44,446 nucleotides of DNA, from NCBI GenBank assembly GCA_030671005.1, contig DAOVAN010000003.1, positions 1 to 44,446 on the forward strand, given 5' to 3'. This DNA is from Caldifarciminota bacterium (lineage in GTDB: Bacteria > Hydrothermota > Tepidihabitantia > SM23-42). Below, piece after piece: positions 35,462 through 42,874 of the stretch. A program made the translations under genes and the position numbers. The stretch's first letter is position 1. Each line of letters begins with the position of its first letter. The notes under the pieces are model-generated. The model worked only from the letters and a program-made list of their open reading frames with translations. It was not told the DNA's origin and made no database searches.

Positions 35462-35719
35462 CTACTTCTTGTCGACTGTGGCACTGATGGGAATAGGTTT
35501 GATGGGCGGTCGGTATGTCGGCTGCACGACTTTCTCAATTGGGACATTGAGTTCCCGGGAGATTATCTTGGCGATGTGCCTACGGCACCCTTTGCCCTGA
35601 CAGAGTCCCATGGTCACTCTGAGAATTCTTTTGAGGTCATCAATGGTATGATAGCCCTCATGAATTTTCTGAACAATCTCTTGCTCGGTAATGTCCTCGC
35701 AACGACAAATTATTTTCAT
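35462..35719 (-). CDS. BFD-like [2Fe-2S]-binding subunit
   Basis: 85-aa protein with CRCEDIT ... GLCQGKGCRRH, the four-cysteine pattern of bacterioferritin-associated ferredoxin-like domains, plus the TYRPPIKPIPI tail. That tail is typical of the BFD modules of multi-subunit FAD-dependent amine/proline/glycerol-3-phosphate dehydrogenases. In such systems it shuttles electrons beside a flavoprotein; none is in this window. The start is placed at 35719, 5 bp after a -10 element, with no ribosome site, suggesting a leaderless mRNA. Confidence 0.85.
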   Translation of the reverse strand: MKIICRCEDITEQEIVQKIHEGYHTIDDLKRILRVTMGLCQGKGCRRHIAKIISRELNVPIEKVVQPTYRPPIKPIPISATVDKK

Positions 35720-35724
35720 AATCT

Positions 35725-35752
35725 ATTCTATTCAATATTGTACCGGAGTCAA
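35725..35752 (-). promoter_or_regulatory. Promoter of the [2Fe-2S]-lipB-lipA transcript (leaderless candidate)
   Basis: TTGACT (35752-35747), 16-bp spacer, TAGAAT (35730-35725), then 5 bp to the ATG at 35719, all on the minus strand. Confidence 0.75.
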
Positions 35753-35813
35753 GAAATACCAAGTCGTCGATTATTTGCTGCCCTGCATCTAAATACCCGG
35801 TTGATTTCGGTAC

Positions 35814-35851
35814 TAGTCTGGTATTCTGGTACTTACCAGAATACCAGACTA
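35814..35851. promoter_or_regulatory. Perfect 16-bp inverted repeat midway between divergent promoters
   Basis: TAGTCTGGTATTCTGG (35814-35829), loop TACTTA, and its exact complement (35836-35851). It is about 62 bp from each of the two divergent -35 elements (35752 and 35914), so its centre coincides with the middle of the promoter pair. It could be a shared operator; the absence of T-runs and divergent neighbours argues against a terminator. Confidence 0.6.
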
Positions 35852-35913
35852 CCCATACGATCTGACCATCCTGACTGTATCATACCCATACCAAGGATCG
35901 ATCTTGAGCCGTG

Positions 35914-35941
35914 TTGACTACACTATTTTTTTGTATATGAT
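35914..35941 (+). promoter_or_regulatory. Promoter of the ferredoxin gene (leaderless candidate)
   Basis: TTGACT (35914-35919), 16-bp spacer, TATGAT (35936-35941), then 7 bp to the ATG at 35949. It mirrors the divergent promoter at 35725-35752. Confidence 0.75.
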
Positions 35942-35948
35942 ATGGTGT

Positions 35949-36395
35949 ATGAATACAGAGGTTTCCACAGAACGCAGAAAGAAAGGGCCGTATGTGGTCA
36001 TCGAGTGTCCGGAAAAGATACCATGTGATCCATGTGTTGATGCGTGCCCGAATGAGGCAATATCAATACCCGGCTCGATAATCGAATTACCAGAAATCGA
36101 CTATGATAAATGCACCGGGTGTCTGGTCTGCATCCCGAGATGTCCAGGACTGGCAATATTCGTGGTCGACGAAACGCCCAAGGATCATTCAATCATTTAC
36201 ATTCCATATGAAATGTTACCAAGACCCAAGAAGGGTGACACAGCAAAGGGACTGGACCGTGAAGGAAAAGAACGATGCGAAGTTGAAATAATAAAGGTCA
36301 TAGACGCAAAGAAATTTGACCGCTGCGCGATCGTCGGCTTTTCCGTACCCAGAGATTTAGCTCAAGAAATCAAGGCGATTAAACTAAGAGAGTAA
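35949..36395 (+). CDS. 4Fe-4S dicluster ferredoxin-like protein
   Basis: 148 aa. A complete second cluster motif CTGCLVCIPRCPG and a first motif IPCDPCVDACPNE, which with the preceding ECP may supply four cysteines. This arrangement is seen in small electron-transfer subunits that accompany FAD dehydrogenases with BFD modules, matching the divergently transcribed [2Fe-2S] gene. The ~85 residues after the clusters are not recognised. The track ORF is 15 residues longer at its N-terminus; the ATG at 35949 is chosen because it fits the promoter spacing and removes an odd hydrophobic lead. Confidence 0.82.
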   Translation: MNTEVSTERRKKGPYVVIECPEKIPCDPCVDACPNEAISIPGSIIELPEIDYDKCTGCLVCIPRCPGLAIFVVDETPKDHSIIYIPYEMLPRPKKGDTAKGLDREGKERCEVEIIKVIDAKKFDRCAIVGFSVPRDLAQEIKAIKLRE

Positions 36396-36437
36396 CCTTT
36401 TGCGCGCAAATCTTGTCTAAACAAATGAGGTGAAAAA

Positions 36438-38054
36438 ATGATAAAAAGATTGACATCAATTTTACTAGTCACGCTCGTCTTTGCCGTAGCTGACGAGTAT
36501 CTGGTACGTGTTGACCTTAATGAGGAAAGGTTAATACCACTTTCAGAGCAGGGTTTAAAGACCCTCGCAGAACTTGAACATACTGCGATTGTGCTACTTA
36601 CCGATGCTGAATTTGATAAAATCCAGCCATTCAGTCATCGAATACTGGACACACAGCCACAAGAGGGTGACTATTATCTTGTATTGCCTGTGGATCGTGC
36701 ACTTGATTTAACTATCTATGGCGATATCCTGATGCACGATGGCGACGACTATCTGCTCAAATTACACGCTGGTATGCTCGAATCACTGATAAAACAAAAG
36801 ATCATGATTAAACGCTTACCGTTCACGCCCATGGTGCTTCAAAGCAAGAAAGATCTCTCTCCACCGGCTCATGGTCCTCAACTTCCCGCTGTGTTTTACA
36901 ACTATATGGTTCAAGAAATGGTGGACAGCGTCGATGCCGACAGCATTCTCAGTTATGTACAGAGGCTGCAGGACTACGTCACGAGATACTCCACCCATGA
37001 TTCCTGTTTTGCAGCGGCTGGCTATATTTCTGACAAATTCGTTGCCTATGGATGTGATTCAGTCTTCATGCAGTATCATGTAGCAGGTCATGCACCGAAC
37101 GTTATCGGTATCAAGCGTGGAGAAGTATACCCTGATTCTATATATACAATAATATGCGGTCACTTTGACGCCACCTCCTATGCCGTGCCCGATATCGCAC
37201 CCGGTGCCGATGACAATGCCAGCGGTACCGCTGCCGTAATCGAAGCAGCACGGGTAATGCGTGATTATCAGTTCGAATATTCAATAAGGTATATCGCTTT
37301 TTCAGGAGAAGAATGGGGACTGTACGGCAGCGAGCACTATGCGCAACTCGCCCGCACTCAGGGTGACAGCATTCTCGGAGTACTCAACGGCGACATGATT
37401 GCCTACGCAGATGTGCAGCCGGAAAGCCTTGAGGTTTTTGCAAAAACCTCGAATCCTTCCTGTGGACCATTTGCCGATTTTTTCATCGCAGCGGCCGATA
37501 CCTATACTACACTCAGGACCAACAAGCGTTTGACTACGACCATGGTATATTCAGACCATGCGCCATTCTGGGACCAAGGATATCTGGCATTGTGTAACAT
37601 CGAAGACTTCTGGGTAATGAATCCTTATTATCACACGCCGGGCGACACCATTGGTGCCGGCTACAATGACCACACGTTTTGCACTGAAGTAACCAAAGCA
37701 GAAATCGCGGCCCTGGCACTACTGGCAATTCCGTATGGAACCGGAGTCGCCGAATACCCGAAAACGACATCGCAAATCACACGGCTCACCGTGTACCCTA
37801 ATATCAGCAATACCTATTTTACCATTAATCTCACCGCCAACGAAGCGGTCGGTTCGATACATCTGAAGATCTTTGATGCAACGGGTCGTGTGGTGAAAAA
37901 CATTCTCCCGCGGTCATCAGTTATCGCTGATCGGTTATCGGCAACGTGGGATGGGACCGACAATGCAGGACGGAAACTACCAGAGGGTATTTACTTCTTG
38001 GAACTAGAAGATGCCCGCTCTACCCCGCCCGTGAAGCTCATACTGCTACGTTAG
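36438..38054 (+). CDS. Secreted M28-family zinc aminopeptidase with C-terminal sorting domain
   Basis: 538 aa. A signal peptide (about residues 1-18) precedes a ~130-residue N-terminal region. The M28 catalytic domain has CGHFDATS, APGADDNASGTAAVIEAARVM, FSGEEWGLYGSEHYA and YSDHAPFWDQGY, supplying the His/Asp/Glu-Glu/His metal and catalytic residues. From about residue 450 there is a FlgD-Ig-like module (TWDGTDNAGRKLPEGIYFLEL) ending in KLILLR, the type of tail used for Por/T9SS-like secretion or cell-surface anchoring. The GAGGTG ribosome site precedes the start. It is 42 bp after the ferredoxin gene and may be co-transcribed, though a functional link is not evident. Confidence 0.93.
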   Translation: MIKRLTSILLVTLVFAVADEYLVRVDLNEERLIPLSEQGLKTLAELEHTAIVLLTDAEFDKIQPFSHRILDTQPQEGDYYLVLPVDRALDLTIYGDILMHDGDDYLLKLHAGMLESLIKQKIMIKRLPFTPMVLQSKKDLSPPAHGPQLPAVFYNYMVQEMVDSVDADSILSYVQRLQDYVTRYSTHDSCFAAAGYISDKFVAYGCDSVFMQYHVAGHAPNVIGIKRGEVYPDSIYTIICGHFDATSYAVPDIAPGADDNASGTAAVIEAARVMRDYQFEYSIRYIAFSGEEWGLYGSEHYAQLARTQGDSILGVLNGDMIAYADVQPESLEVFAKTSNPSCGPFADFFIAAADTYTTLRTNKRLTTTMVYSDHAPFWDQGYLALCNIEDFWVMNPYYHTPGDTIGAGYNDHTFCTEVTKAEIAALALLAIPYGTGVAEYPKTTSQITRLTVYPNISNTYFTINLTANEAVGSIHLKIFDATGRVVKNILPRSSVIADRLSATWDGTDNAGRKLPEGIYFLELEDARSTPPVKLILLR

Positions 38055-38096
38055 GTTATAGATTCGCGGTTCTCCTGTAACAACCAGAGGCATTGA

Positions 38097-38339
38097 TCAC
38101 GCTTTCTCAGCCTCAATCCATTTTCTGATTTCATCTTTGCTCGGCATCCTTCCTGAGCTAACCACTTTTCCATTAATGACCAATCCTGGGGTCGCCATTA
38201 TTTTGTATTCCATCATTCTCTTCAAGTCGGTGACCTTCTGAACATCAGCCGCGATGTCCATTTCGGCCAGGACATCGATCGTCCTTTTTGCTACCTCCTG
38301 GCAGCGGGGGCAACCCGGCCCCAATATCCTAATCTCCAT
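38097..38339 (-). CDS. Small thioredoxin-like redox protein
   Basis: 80 aa with the N-terminal active site GPGCPRCQEV and the cis-proline region ATPGLVINGKVVSSG, as in the redox-active disulfide protein 2 family. The start at 38339 follows AAAGGAG. It is the third gene after arsR and the permease, a frequently seen three-gene cassette, so it probably serves that transporter or a metal/thiol response. Substrate unknown. Confidence 0.9.
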   Translation of the reverse strand: MEIRILGPGCPRCQEVAKRTIDVLAEMDIAADVQKVTDLKRMMEYKIMATPGLVINGKVVSSGRMPSKDEIRKWIEAEKA

Positions 38340-38349
38340 GCTACTCCTT

Positions 38350-39516
38350 TCAGAATAAAGCACCAAACACCCAACCTGCAAAACTGGACATGATAACGAC
38401 CAACACAATATAGCAAAACGTTCTCTTGAAACCAATAATGCTGTGAATGACCAGAATACTCGGTAGACTCACTGCTGGACCAGCAAGTAGCAATGCCAGG
38501 GCTGGCCCCTTGCCCATACCACTGCCGAGAAGTCCTTGAAGTATCGGCACTTCGGTCAGCGTTGCGAAATACATGAAGGCACCAGCAATCGATGCAAAAA
38601 AATTGGACCACAGAGAATTGCCTCCAACCAACATGGCGACGAATCTTGAGGGTATTATTCCGGCATCGGTGTTGGGCCGGCCGAGCAGGAAACCCGCAAT
38701 AAGAACTCCGGCAAAGAGCAGGGGCAGGATTTGTTTGGCAAAAATCCACGTTGAATGTACCCAATCTGTGATTTCATTCTTCTTGAACCACCTAAGAAGC
38801 ATCATGGAAAGAACAACGAGCAGCCCGGCGGTCAGATACCAGTGAATACCGTAGATTGTGTTCCACAAACCATTTGCCTGGGTTGGTTTCGCCCAAGCTG
38901 CGAAAATCAGTATCAGGACAAGAACAAGAAAATACAAACCATTTTGCCCGAGGGAGCGCGATTTGCCAGCAGGTGATTCAGAGGCTATGAGTTCCTCGTC
39001 AGTTCCTTGTTTGTCCCTAAAGAAGAGCGACATCAAAAGACCGATGATAATGGAGAACGCTATCGCGCCAACTGCGCGTGCGATACCGAGCTCGTATCCG
39101 AGCACCCGTGCCGTGAGAATAATTGCCAGGGCGTTTATTGCTGGTCCAGAATAGAGAAACGTCGTAGCCGGTCCAATGCCCGCGCCTCTCGTATAGATCC
39201 CGGCAAACATGGGCAAAACCGTACAGGAACAGACGGCGAGTATGCTGCCGGAGATTGATGCTACACCATAGGAGAGAATTTTGTTTGCCCGAGCGCCAAA
39301 GTATTTGATCACCGCTTCCTTGGATATGAAGATACAGATGGCACCGGCGATAAAAAACGCGGGGATCAGACAAAAAAGAACATGTTCGCGCGCATATTCT
39401 TGAAGCATCAGGAATGCCTCAAGAATTGCTCCCTGCATTCTTATCCCTGTGAAAGGTACAAAATAGACGATCAGGAAGGCAACAATGAATAATAACAGTC
39501 TGGTTCGATCCTTCAT
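38350..39516 (-). CDS. ArsP/DUF318-type membrane permease
   Basis: 388-aa polytopic membrane protein with two pseudo-symmetric halves. Family marks are CSCTVLPMFAGIYTRGAGIGPATTFLYSGPAINALAIIL in the first half and LLGSGMGKGPALALLLAGPAVSLPSI in the second. It is related to ArsP organoarsenical exporters and to the SO_0444 group. It overlaps arsR by 4 bp and precedes the thioredoxin-like gene by 10 bp. The cassette suggests inducible metalloid or thiol-reactive compound export; the substrate cannot be assigned. Confidence 0.88.
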   Translation of the reverse strand: MKDRTRLLLFIVAFLIVYFVPFTGIRMQGAILEAFLMLQEYAREHVLFCLIPAFFIAGAICIFISKEAVIKYFGARANKILSYGVASISGSILAVCSCTVLPMFAGIYTRGAGIGPATTFLYSGPAINALAIILTARVLGYELGIARAVGAIAFSIIIGLLMSLFFRDKQGTDEELIASESPAGKSRSLGQNGLYFLVLVLILIFAAWAKPTQANGLWNTIYGIHWYLTAGLLVVLSMMLLRWFKKNEITDWVHSTWIFAKQILPLLFAGVLIAGFLLGRPNTDAGIIPSRFVAMLVGGNSLWSNFFASIAGAFMYFATLTEVPILQGLLGSGMGKGPALALLLAGPAVSLPSILVIHSIIGFKRTFCYIVLVVIMSSFAGWVFGALF

Positions 39517-39845
39517 TGCATACTCTTCATTAATGAATCAAACATATCGCGACTCTTCTTCAAATTCTCCAGAATGCAAATTTCCATCAGGTCAATGAGT
39601 TTGATGATCCTCGAGTCAGCGACCGCATACCAGACTTCCTGGCCTCGTTTTTCACTGCGCACGATACCGGCGTTGCGTAATATCGCCAAATGATGAGAAA
39701 CATTTGATTGCTCGCCACCAACATAGGGAATGATCTTGCAAACACAACACGGGCCAACACGCAATTTCTCCAGGATTTTGAGGCGCAACGGATGAGCAAG
39801 TGCGTTGAATGCCCTGGCTTTTTTTCCGGTCATTTGAATTGCCAT
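39513..39845 (-). CDS. ArsR-family metalloregulator
   Basis: 110-aa winged-helix repressor. The alpha3 region has GPCCVCKI, giving the cysteine pair (CVC) typical of As(III)/Sb(III)-sensing ArsR proteins, plus one extra Cys. QSNVSHHLAILRNAGIVRSEKRGQEVWYAV is the recognition helix and wing. The start at 39845 is 5 bp from a -10 element, suggesting leaderless translation; M5 at 39833 is an alternative. First gene of the arsR/permease/thioredoxin-like operon, most likely autoregulated through the palindrome in its promoter. Confidence 0.92.
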   Translation of the reverse strand: MAIQMTGKKARAFNALAHPLRLKILEKLRVGPCCVCKIIPYVGGEQSNVSHHLAILRNAGIVRSEKRGQEVWYAVADSRIIKLIDLMEICILENLKKSRDMFDSLMKSMQ

Positions 39846-39850
39846 ATATG

Positions 39851-39878
39851 ATTATATGTAGATATCTTCATATGTCAA
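39851..39878 (-). promoter_or_regulatory. arsR promoter with palindromic operator in the spacer
   Basis: On the minus strand, consensus TTGACA (39878-39873), 16-bp spacer, consensus TATAAT (39856-39851), then 5 bp to the ATG. A near-perfect 20-bp palindrome ATATGAAGATATCTACATAT (39873-39854) fills the spacer and touches both elements, a classic place for an ArsR operator. Confidence 0.8.
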
Positions 39879-39932
39879 TACCCGATGTGCTAGTCCTCTG
39901 CCGCTCGCTTCGTGCCTATTTATGAGGTAATC

Positions 39933-40283
39933 CTATCTTATGTGGTCGGGACAGGAAACGCGACCTGTCTCAGGGTCGTAAAGATACTGGCTATTCGTTA
40001 CCGGGCAGTAAAGATCGCTCTCGGCCAGGCCGTTCAAACCGGGCAGGTGCGCAGGATAGATGCCTTCTCTTATGTAGCACAGGCGCACCTCTATTTCGAT
40101 CTTTCTCACTTGCGCTAAGCACTCGACACTCCTTGCCCGTTCAATGGGCGATGTCATGTTCCCAGGGCCAGAGCTTTCTTGGCCGCGATAATAATAAATC
40201 GCAAAGAAAGCGATCACCGCGATGATAATCATCGAAATCACGAGTGATATGGCCGTGAAGCCTTCTCGGAACGGCCTCTTCAT
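39933..40283 (-). CDS. Type IV pilin-like protein
   Basis: 116 aa. REGFTAISLVISMIIIAVIAFFAIYYY resembles a prepilin peptidase site followed by the N-terminal hydrophobic helix, but the nearly invariant Glu5 is replaced by Ser. The C-terminal YCPVTNSQYLYDPETGRVSCPDH matches the CP..G..Y.YdP.tG.v.C..H motif of many minor pilins and pseudopilins. The start at 40283 is 4 bp after a -10 element; M4 at 40289 and a GTG at 40298 are alternatives. No other pilus genes are in the window. A minor pilin or pseudopilin is likely, function unknown. Confidence 0.65.
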   Translation of the reverse strand: MKRPFREGFTAISLVISMIIIAVIAFFAIYYYRGQESSGPGNMTSPIERARSVECLAQVRKIEIEVRLCYIREGIYPAHLPGLNGLAESDLYCPVTNSQYLYDPETGRVSCPDHIR

Positions 40284-40287
40284 GTTC

Positions 40288-40317
40288 ATAATGTACACTT
40301 TTGAGGTACGCTGTCAA
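40288..40317 (-). promoter_or_regulatory. Promoter of the pilin-like gene (leaderless candidate)
   Basis: TTGACA (40317-40312), 18-bp spacer, CATTAT (40293-40288) on the minus strand, 4 bp before the ATG at 40283. The -10 is weaker than others here. Confidence 0.5.
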
Positions 40318-40344
40318 TAACGACGTAATTGTGTATATTACCTA

Positions 40345-40372
40345 TTGACTTTTCGTGTGATTTGGGTATAAT
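40345..40372 (+). promoter_or_regulatory. Promoter upstream of rpsH
   Basis: TTGACT (40345-40350), 16-bp spacer, TATAAT (40367-40372), followed by a ~50-nt leader with AGGAGG. It makes rpsH the first gene of this ribosomal-protein transcript. Confidence 0.85.
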
Positions 40373-40426
40373 GCTAGTCTATGGTAAAAATAAAAAGTCT
40401 ATTTATCGAAACTTGCAGGAGGTTTG

Positions 40427-40810
40427 ATGGACCCAATTGCTGATATGCTGACGATCATTAGAAACGGCTGTCGAGGTCAGAAACAAGAGGTCACCGTTCC
40501 CTACTCCCGGCTCAAGACCGAGGTTTTACGGGTCATTCTCGAGGAGGGCTATATCAACAACTTTACGCTTGATTCGAAAAAAAGAAAAATCACAATCATG
40601 TTGAAGTACGCGAAGAATGGTGAATCTGTAATCAGAAACCTCGAGCGGATATCAAAGTGTTCGCGCCGCGTTTATGTCTCGAAGAGCGAGATCCCACGAG
40701 TGTTAGGAGGCCTAGGCACTGCCATACTCACAACGCCGGTGGGTGTACTCAGCGACCGTGAGGCACGACGCAAAGGCGTAGGAGGCGAAGTCATCACCTT
40801 CGTCTATTAA
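40427..40810 (+). CDS. rpsH: Ribosomal protein S8
   Basis: 127 aa, binding helix 21 of 16S rRNA in the central domain. The DPIADMLTIIRNG start and the SRRVYVSKSEIPRVLGGLGTAILTTPVGVLSDREARRKGVGGEVI block are standard. ATG at 40427 follows GGAGGTTTG. It leads the transcript; in most bacteria S8 follows L14-L24-L5-S14, which are not upstream here. Confidence 0.98.
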   Translation: MDPIADMLTIIRNGCRGQKQEVTVPYSRLKTEVLRVILEEGYINNFTLDSKKRKITIMLKYAKNGESVIRNLERISKCSRRVYVSKSEIPRVLGGLGTAILTTPVGVLSDREARRKGVGGEVITFVY

Positions 40811-40823
40811 CGGAGAGATCAAA

Positions 40824-41393
40824 ATGTCCAAGAATCGCTTTCGACCAATTATTATTCCAAAACAGGTCAAGCTCTCAGTCGTGAATTCGTTTGTTAAAGT
40901 TGGAGGACCGCTCGGCAATCTCGAACTGAAAATGAGTTCCAAGGTTAAGGCAGTAGTGGAAGAGGACAAGGTATTTATCAAGGCTCTCGAAAACACAAAA
41001 ACTGCTGCGTCACATCAAGGTACCATGAGATCGTTGATCAAGAATATGATAGATGGTGTGATGGAAGGATTCCAGAAGACTCTGATAATCGAAGGAACGG
41101 GCTACCGCGCACAGATGAGCGGCGCAGGTTTACAGCTCTTCCTCGGCTACTCAAAACCGAAAACGGTCGCCATACCTCAAGATGTGAAGTGCGAATTGAA
41201 AGTAGTGAAGAGTGCTGAAAAAGGAGACTTGACGTACATAACCCTGAAGGGAATCGATAAACAGAAAGTAGGCGATATTGCGGCGCTAATTAAGAAGACA
41301 AGAAAACCCGACCCCTATAAGCACAAGGGAGTTCGCTACGCGGATGAAGTTCTGAGAAAGAAAATTGGTAAGCGTGCGGTTGTACAGGCATAA
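40824..41393 (+). CDS. rplF: Ribosomal protein L6
   Basis: 189 aa, near the GTPase-associated centre of the 50S subunit. Two L6 domains are seen; NSFVKVGGPLGNLELKM in the first and the C-terminal IEGTGYRAQMSGAGLQLFLGYSKP and RKPDPYKHKGVRYADE in the second. The N-terminus is extended by a few residues (MSKNRFRPIIIPKQVKLSVVN). Start follows GGAGAGATC. Confidence 0.98.
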   Translation: MSKNRFRPIIIPKQVKLSVVNSFVKVGGPLGNLELKMSSKVKAVVEEDKVFIKALENTKTAASHQGTMRSLIKNMIDGVMEGFQKTLIIEGTGYRAQMSGAGLQLFLGYSKPKTVAIPQDVKCELKVVKSAEKGDLTYITLKGIDKQKVGDIAALIKKTRKPDPYKHKGVRYADEVLRKKIGKRAVVQA

Positions 41394-41403
41394 GGAGGAA
41401 TAA

Positions 41404-41748
41404 TTGGCATTACGTGGCAGAAAAAAAAGACAGCAGAGTATTAGAAAGAAACTAATCGGTACGACCGACCGCCCGAGGCTATGTGTCTTTCGAAGCAACC
41501 GTTATATCTATGCTCAGGTGATCGACGATACAAAACAGAAAGTGATGCTCGCATGTTCCTCGTCTAACCTAAAGGATACTAAGGACAAGAAAAAGATCGA
41601 GATAGCGACCGAGGTAGGCAAGATGATTGGCAAAATTGCGGCTGAGAAAGGCATCAAGAGAGTGGCCTTTGATCGCGCTGGATACAGGTACCACGGTCGC
41701 GTCAAGGCTTTAGCCGAAGGCGCCCGTGCCGCTGGGCTGGAGTTCTAG
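41404..41748 (+). CDS. rplR: Ribosomal protein L18
   Basis: 114 aa, binds 5S r[23 protein letters not shown] and [26 protein letters not shown] are characteristic. The start is TTG after AAGGAGGAATAA; the encoded [13 protein letters not shown]-terminus is normal for the family. Confidence 0.97.
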   Translation: MALRGRKKRQQSIRKKLIGTTDRPRLCVFRSNRYIYAQVIDDTKQKVMLACSSSNLKDTKDKKKIEIATEVGKMIGKIAAEKGIKRVAFDRAGYRYHGRVKALAEGARAAGLEF

Positions 41749-41759
41749 AAGGAGGTTTG

Positions 41760-42293
41760 GTGATAGAATCTACCCCATTCTTTGAGAAACTTATCGAATT
41801 AAAAAGAGTCTCAAAAGTAGTAAAGGGAGGTAAGAGACTAAAGCTATATGCATGTGTTGTGGTGGGTGATGGAACGGGCAACGTTGGCGTCGGTCACGCG
41901 AAGTCGTCAGAAGTGGCTCCCGCGATAAGGAAAGCCACCGAGGGTGCCAAGAAAAAGATGATGAAGGTTGATGTCACAGGAGGTACAATCCTACATCCAG
42001 TAATCGGCAGATTCTGTGCCTGCAGGGTAGTTCTGAAACCAGCCCTTACTGGTACTGGTATCATCGCATCGAGCGCAGTACGCGCGGTTTGCGAGGCAGC
42101 AGGTATCAAGAATATCCTCACCAAGTCGCTCGGCTCGAACAACACGACGAATCTCGCACGCGCCACTATAAATGGGCTGAAATCAATCCGTTCAATTGCC
42201 GAAGTCGCCGAGATGCGCAACAAACCGGTTGAATACTTCATGAGGAAGAAGAATGAAAAAGCTGAAAGTAACACTGAAGAAAAGTCTGATTGA
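41760..42293 (+). CDS. rpsE: Ribosomal protein S5
   Basis: 177 aa, involved in decoding accuracy. The N-terminal [37 protein letters not shown] double-stranded RNA-binding fold and the C-terminal [22 protein letters not shown] are canonical. The GTG at 41760 is preferred over the TTG at 41757 because AAGGAGG precedes it by 4 nt. The acidic/lysine-rich end ([13 protein letters not shown]) is encoded by DNA that also encodes the N-terminus of L30 in another frame. Confidence 0.97.
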   Translation: MIESTPFFEKLIELKRVSKVVKGGKRLKLYACVVVGDGTGNVGVGHAKSSEVAPAIRKATEGAKKKMMKVDVTGGTILHPVIGRFCACRVVLKPALTGTGIIASSAVRAVCEAAGIKNILTKSLGSNNTTNLARATINGLKSIRSIAEVAEMRNKPVEYFMRKKNEKAESNTEEKSD

Positions 42294-42447
42294 CAAACAA
42301 AAGAAACACAAGCTCACGTTAAGAGCCTTGGGTCTGACAAAAATCGGAAAAACAAGGACATTTCCCGATAATGAGGCAGTACGTGGGATGATAAATCAGG
42401 TATCCTATATGGTGGAGGTTGAGGAGATCGCTCATGAAACTGAGTGA
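42253..42447 (+). CDS. rpmD: Ribosomal protein L30
   Basis: 64 aa. The full-length N-terminus [15 protein letters not shown] and [38 protein letters not shown] match L30 end to end. It overlaps rpsE by 41 bp and rplO by 14 bp, an unusually deep overlap for these genes. AGGAAGAAG lies before the ATG. Confidence 0.95.
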   Translation: MKKLKVTLKKSLIDKQKKHKLTLRALGLTKIGKTRTFPDNEAVRGMINQVSYMVEVEEIAHETE

Positions 42448-42874
42448 GTTGAAACCAGCAAAAGGTGCTACAAAAAGACCAAAGCGCGTCGGACGCGGCC
42501 CGGGGTCAGGACACGGTAAGACATCCACGCGGGGCCACAAAGGACATCGACAACGGTCTGGATTTCGCGCCAAGCTCGGATTCGAAGGTGGACAGATGCC
42601 TCTCGTGAGAAGAATCCCCAAGCGTGGTTTCACGAATATCTTCAGGGTGGATTACGAGATTGTGAATGTCGAAATCCTGAGTAAGTTTGAGCCTAATACT
42701 GAAGTAACACCCGATCTTCTGAAAGAGAAAGGAATTATCAAAGGAAAACATCGACTGAAGATACTAGGCAACGGTGAAATCGCTGTCCCCTTGACCGTGA
42801 AGGCCCACAAGTTTTCTAAATCAGCCCGAGAAAAGATTCTAAAGGCAAAAGGCAAGGTCGAGCAAATAGCATGA
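42434..42874 (+). CDS. rplO: Ribosomal protein L15
   Basis: 146 aa. [14 protein letters not shown] start, the glycine/basic-rich [26 protein letters not shown] extension and [18 protein letters not shown] are diagnostic. The ATG at 42434 is preceded by GAGGAGATC; the track ORF starts five codons earlier. Overlaps rpmD by 14 bp and secY by 4 bp. Confidence 0.98.
   Translation: MKLSELKPAKGATKRPKRVGRGPGSGHGKTSTRGHKGHRQRSGFRAKLGFEGGQMPLVRRIPKRGFTNIFRVDYEIVNVEILSKFEPNTEVTPDLLKEKGIIKGKHRLKILGNGEIAVPLTVKAHKFSKSAREKILKAKGKVEQIA

Noticed and set aside
35814-35851. Rho-independent terminator
   Set aside because: The two flanking genes point away from it and no T-run follows on either strand.
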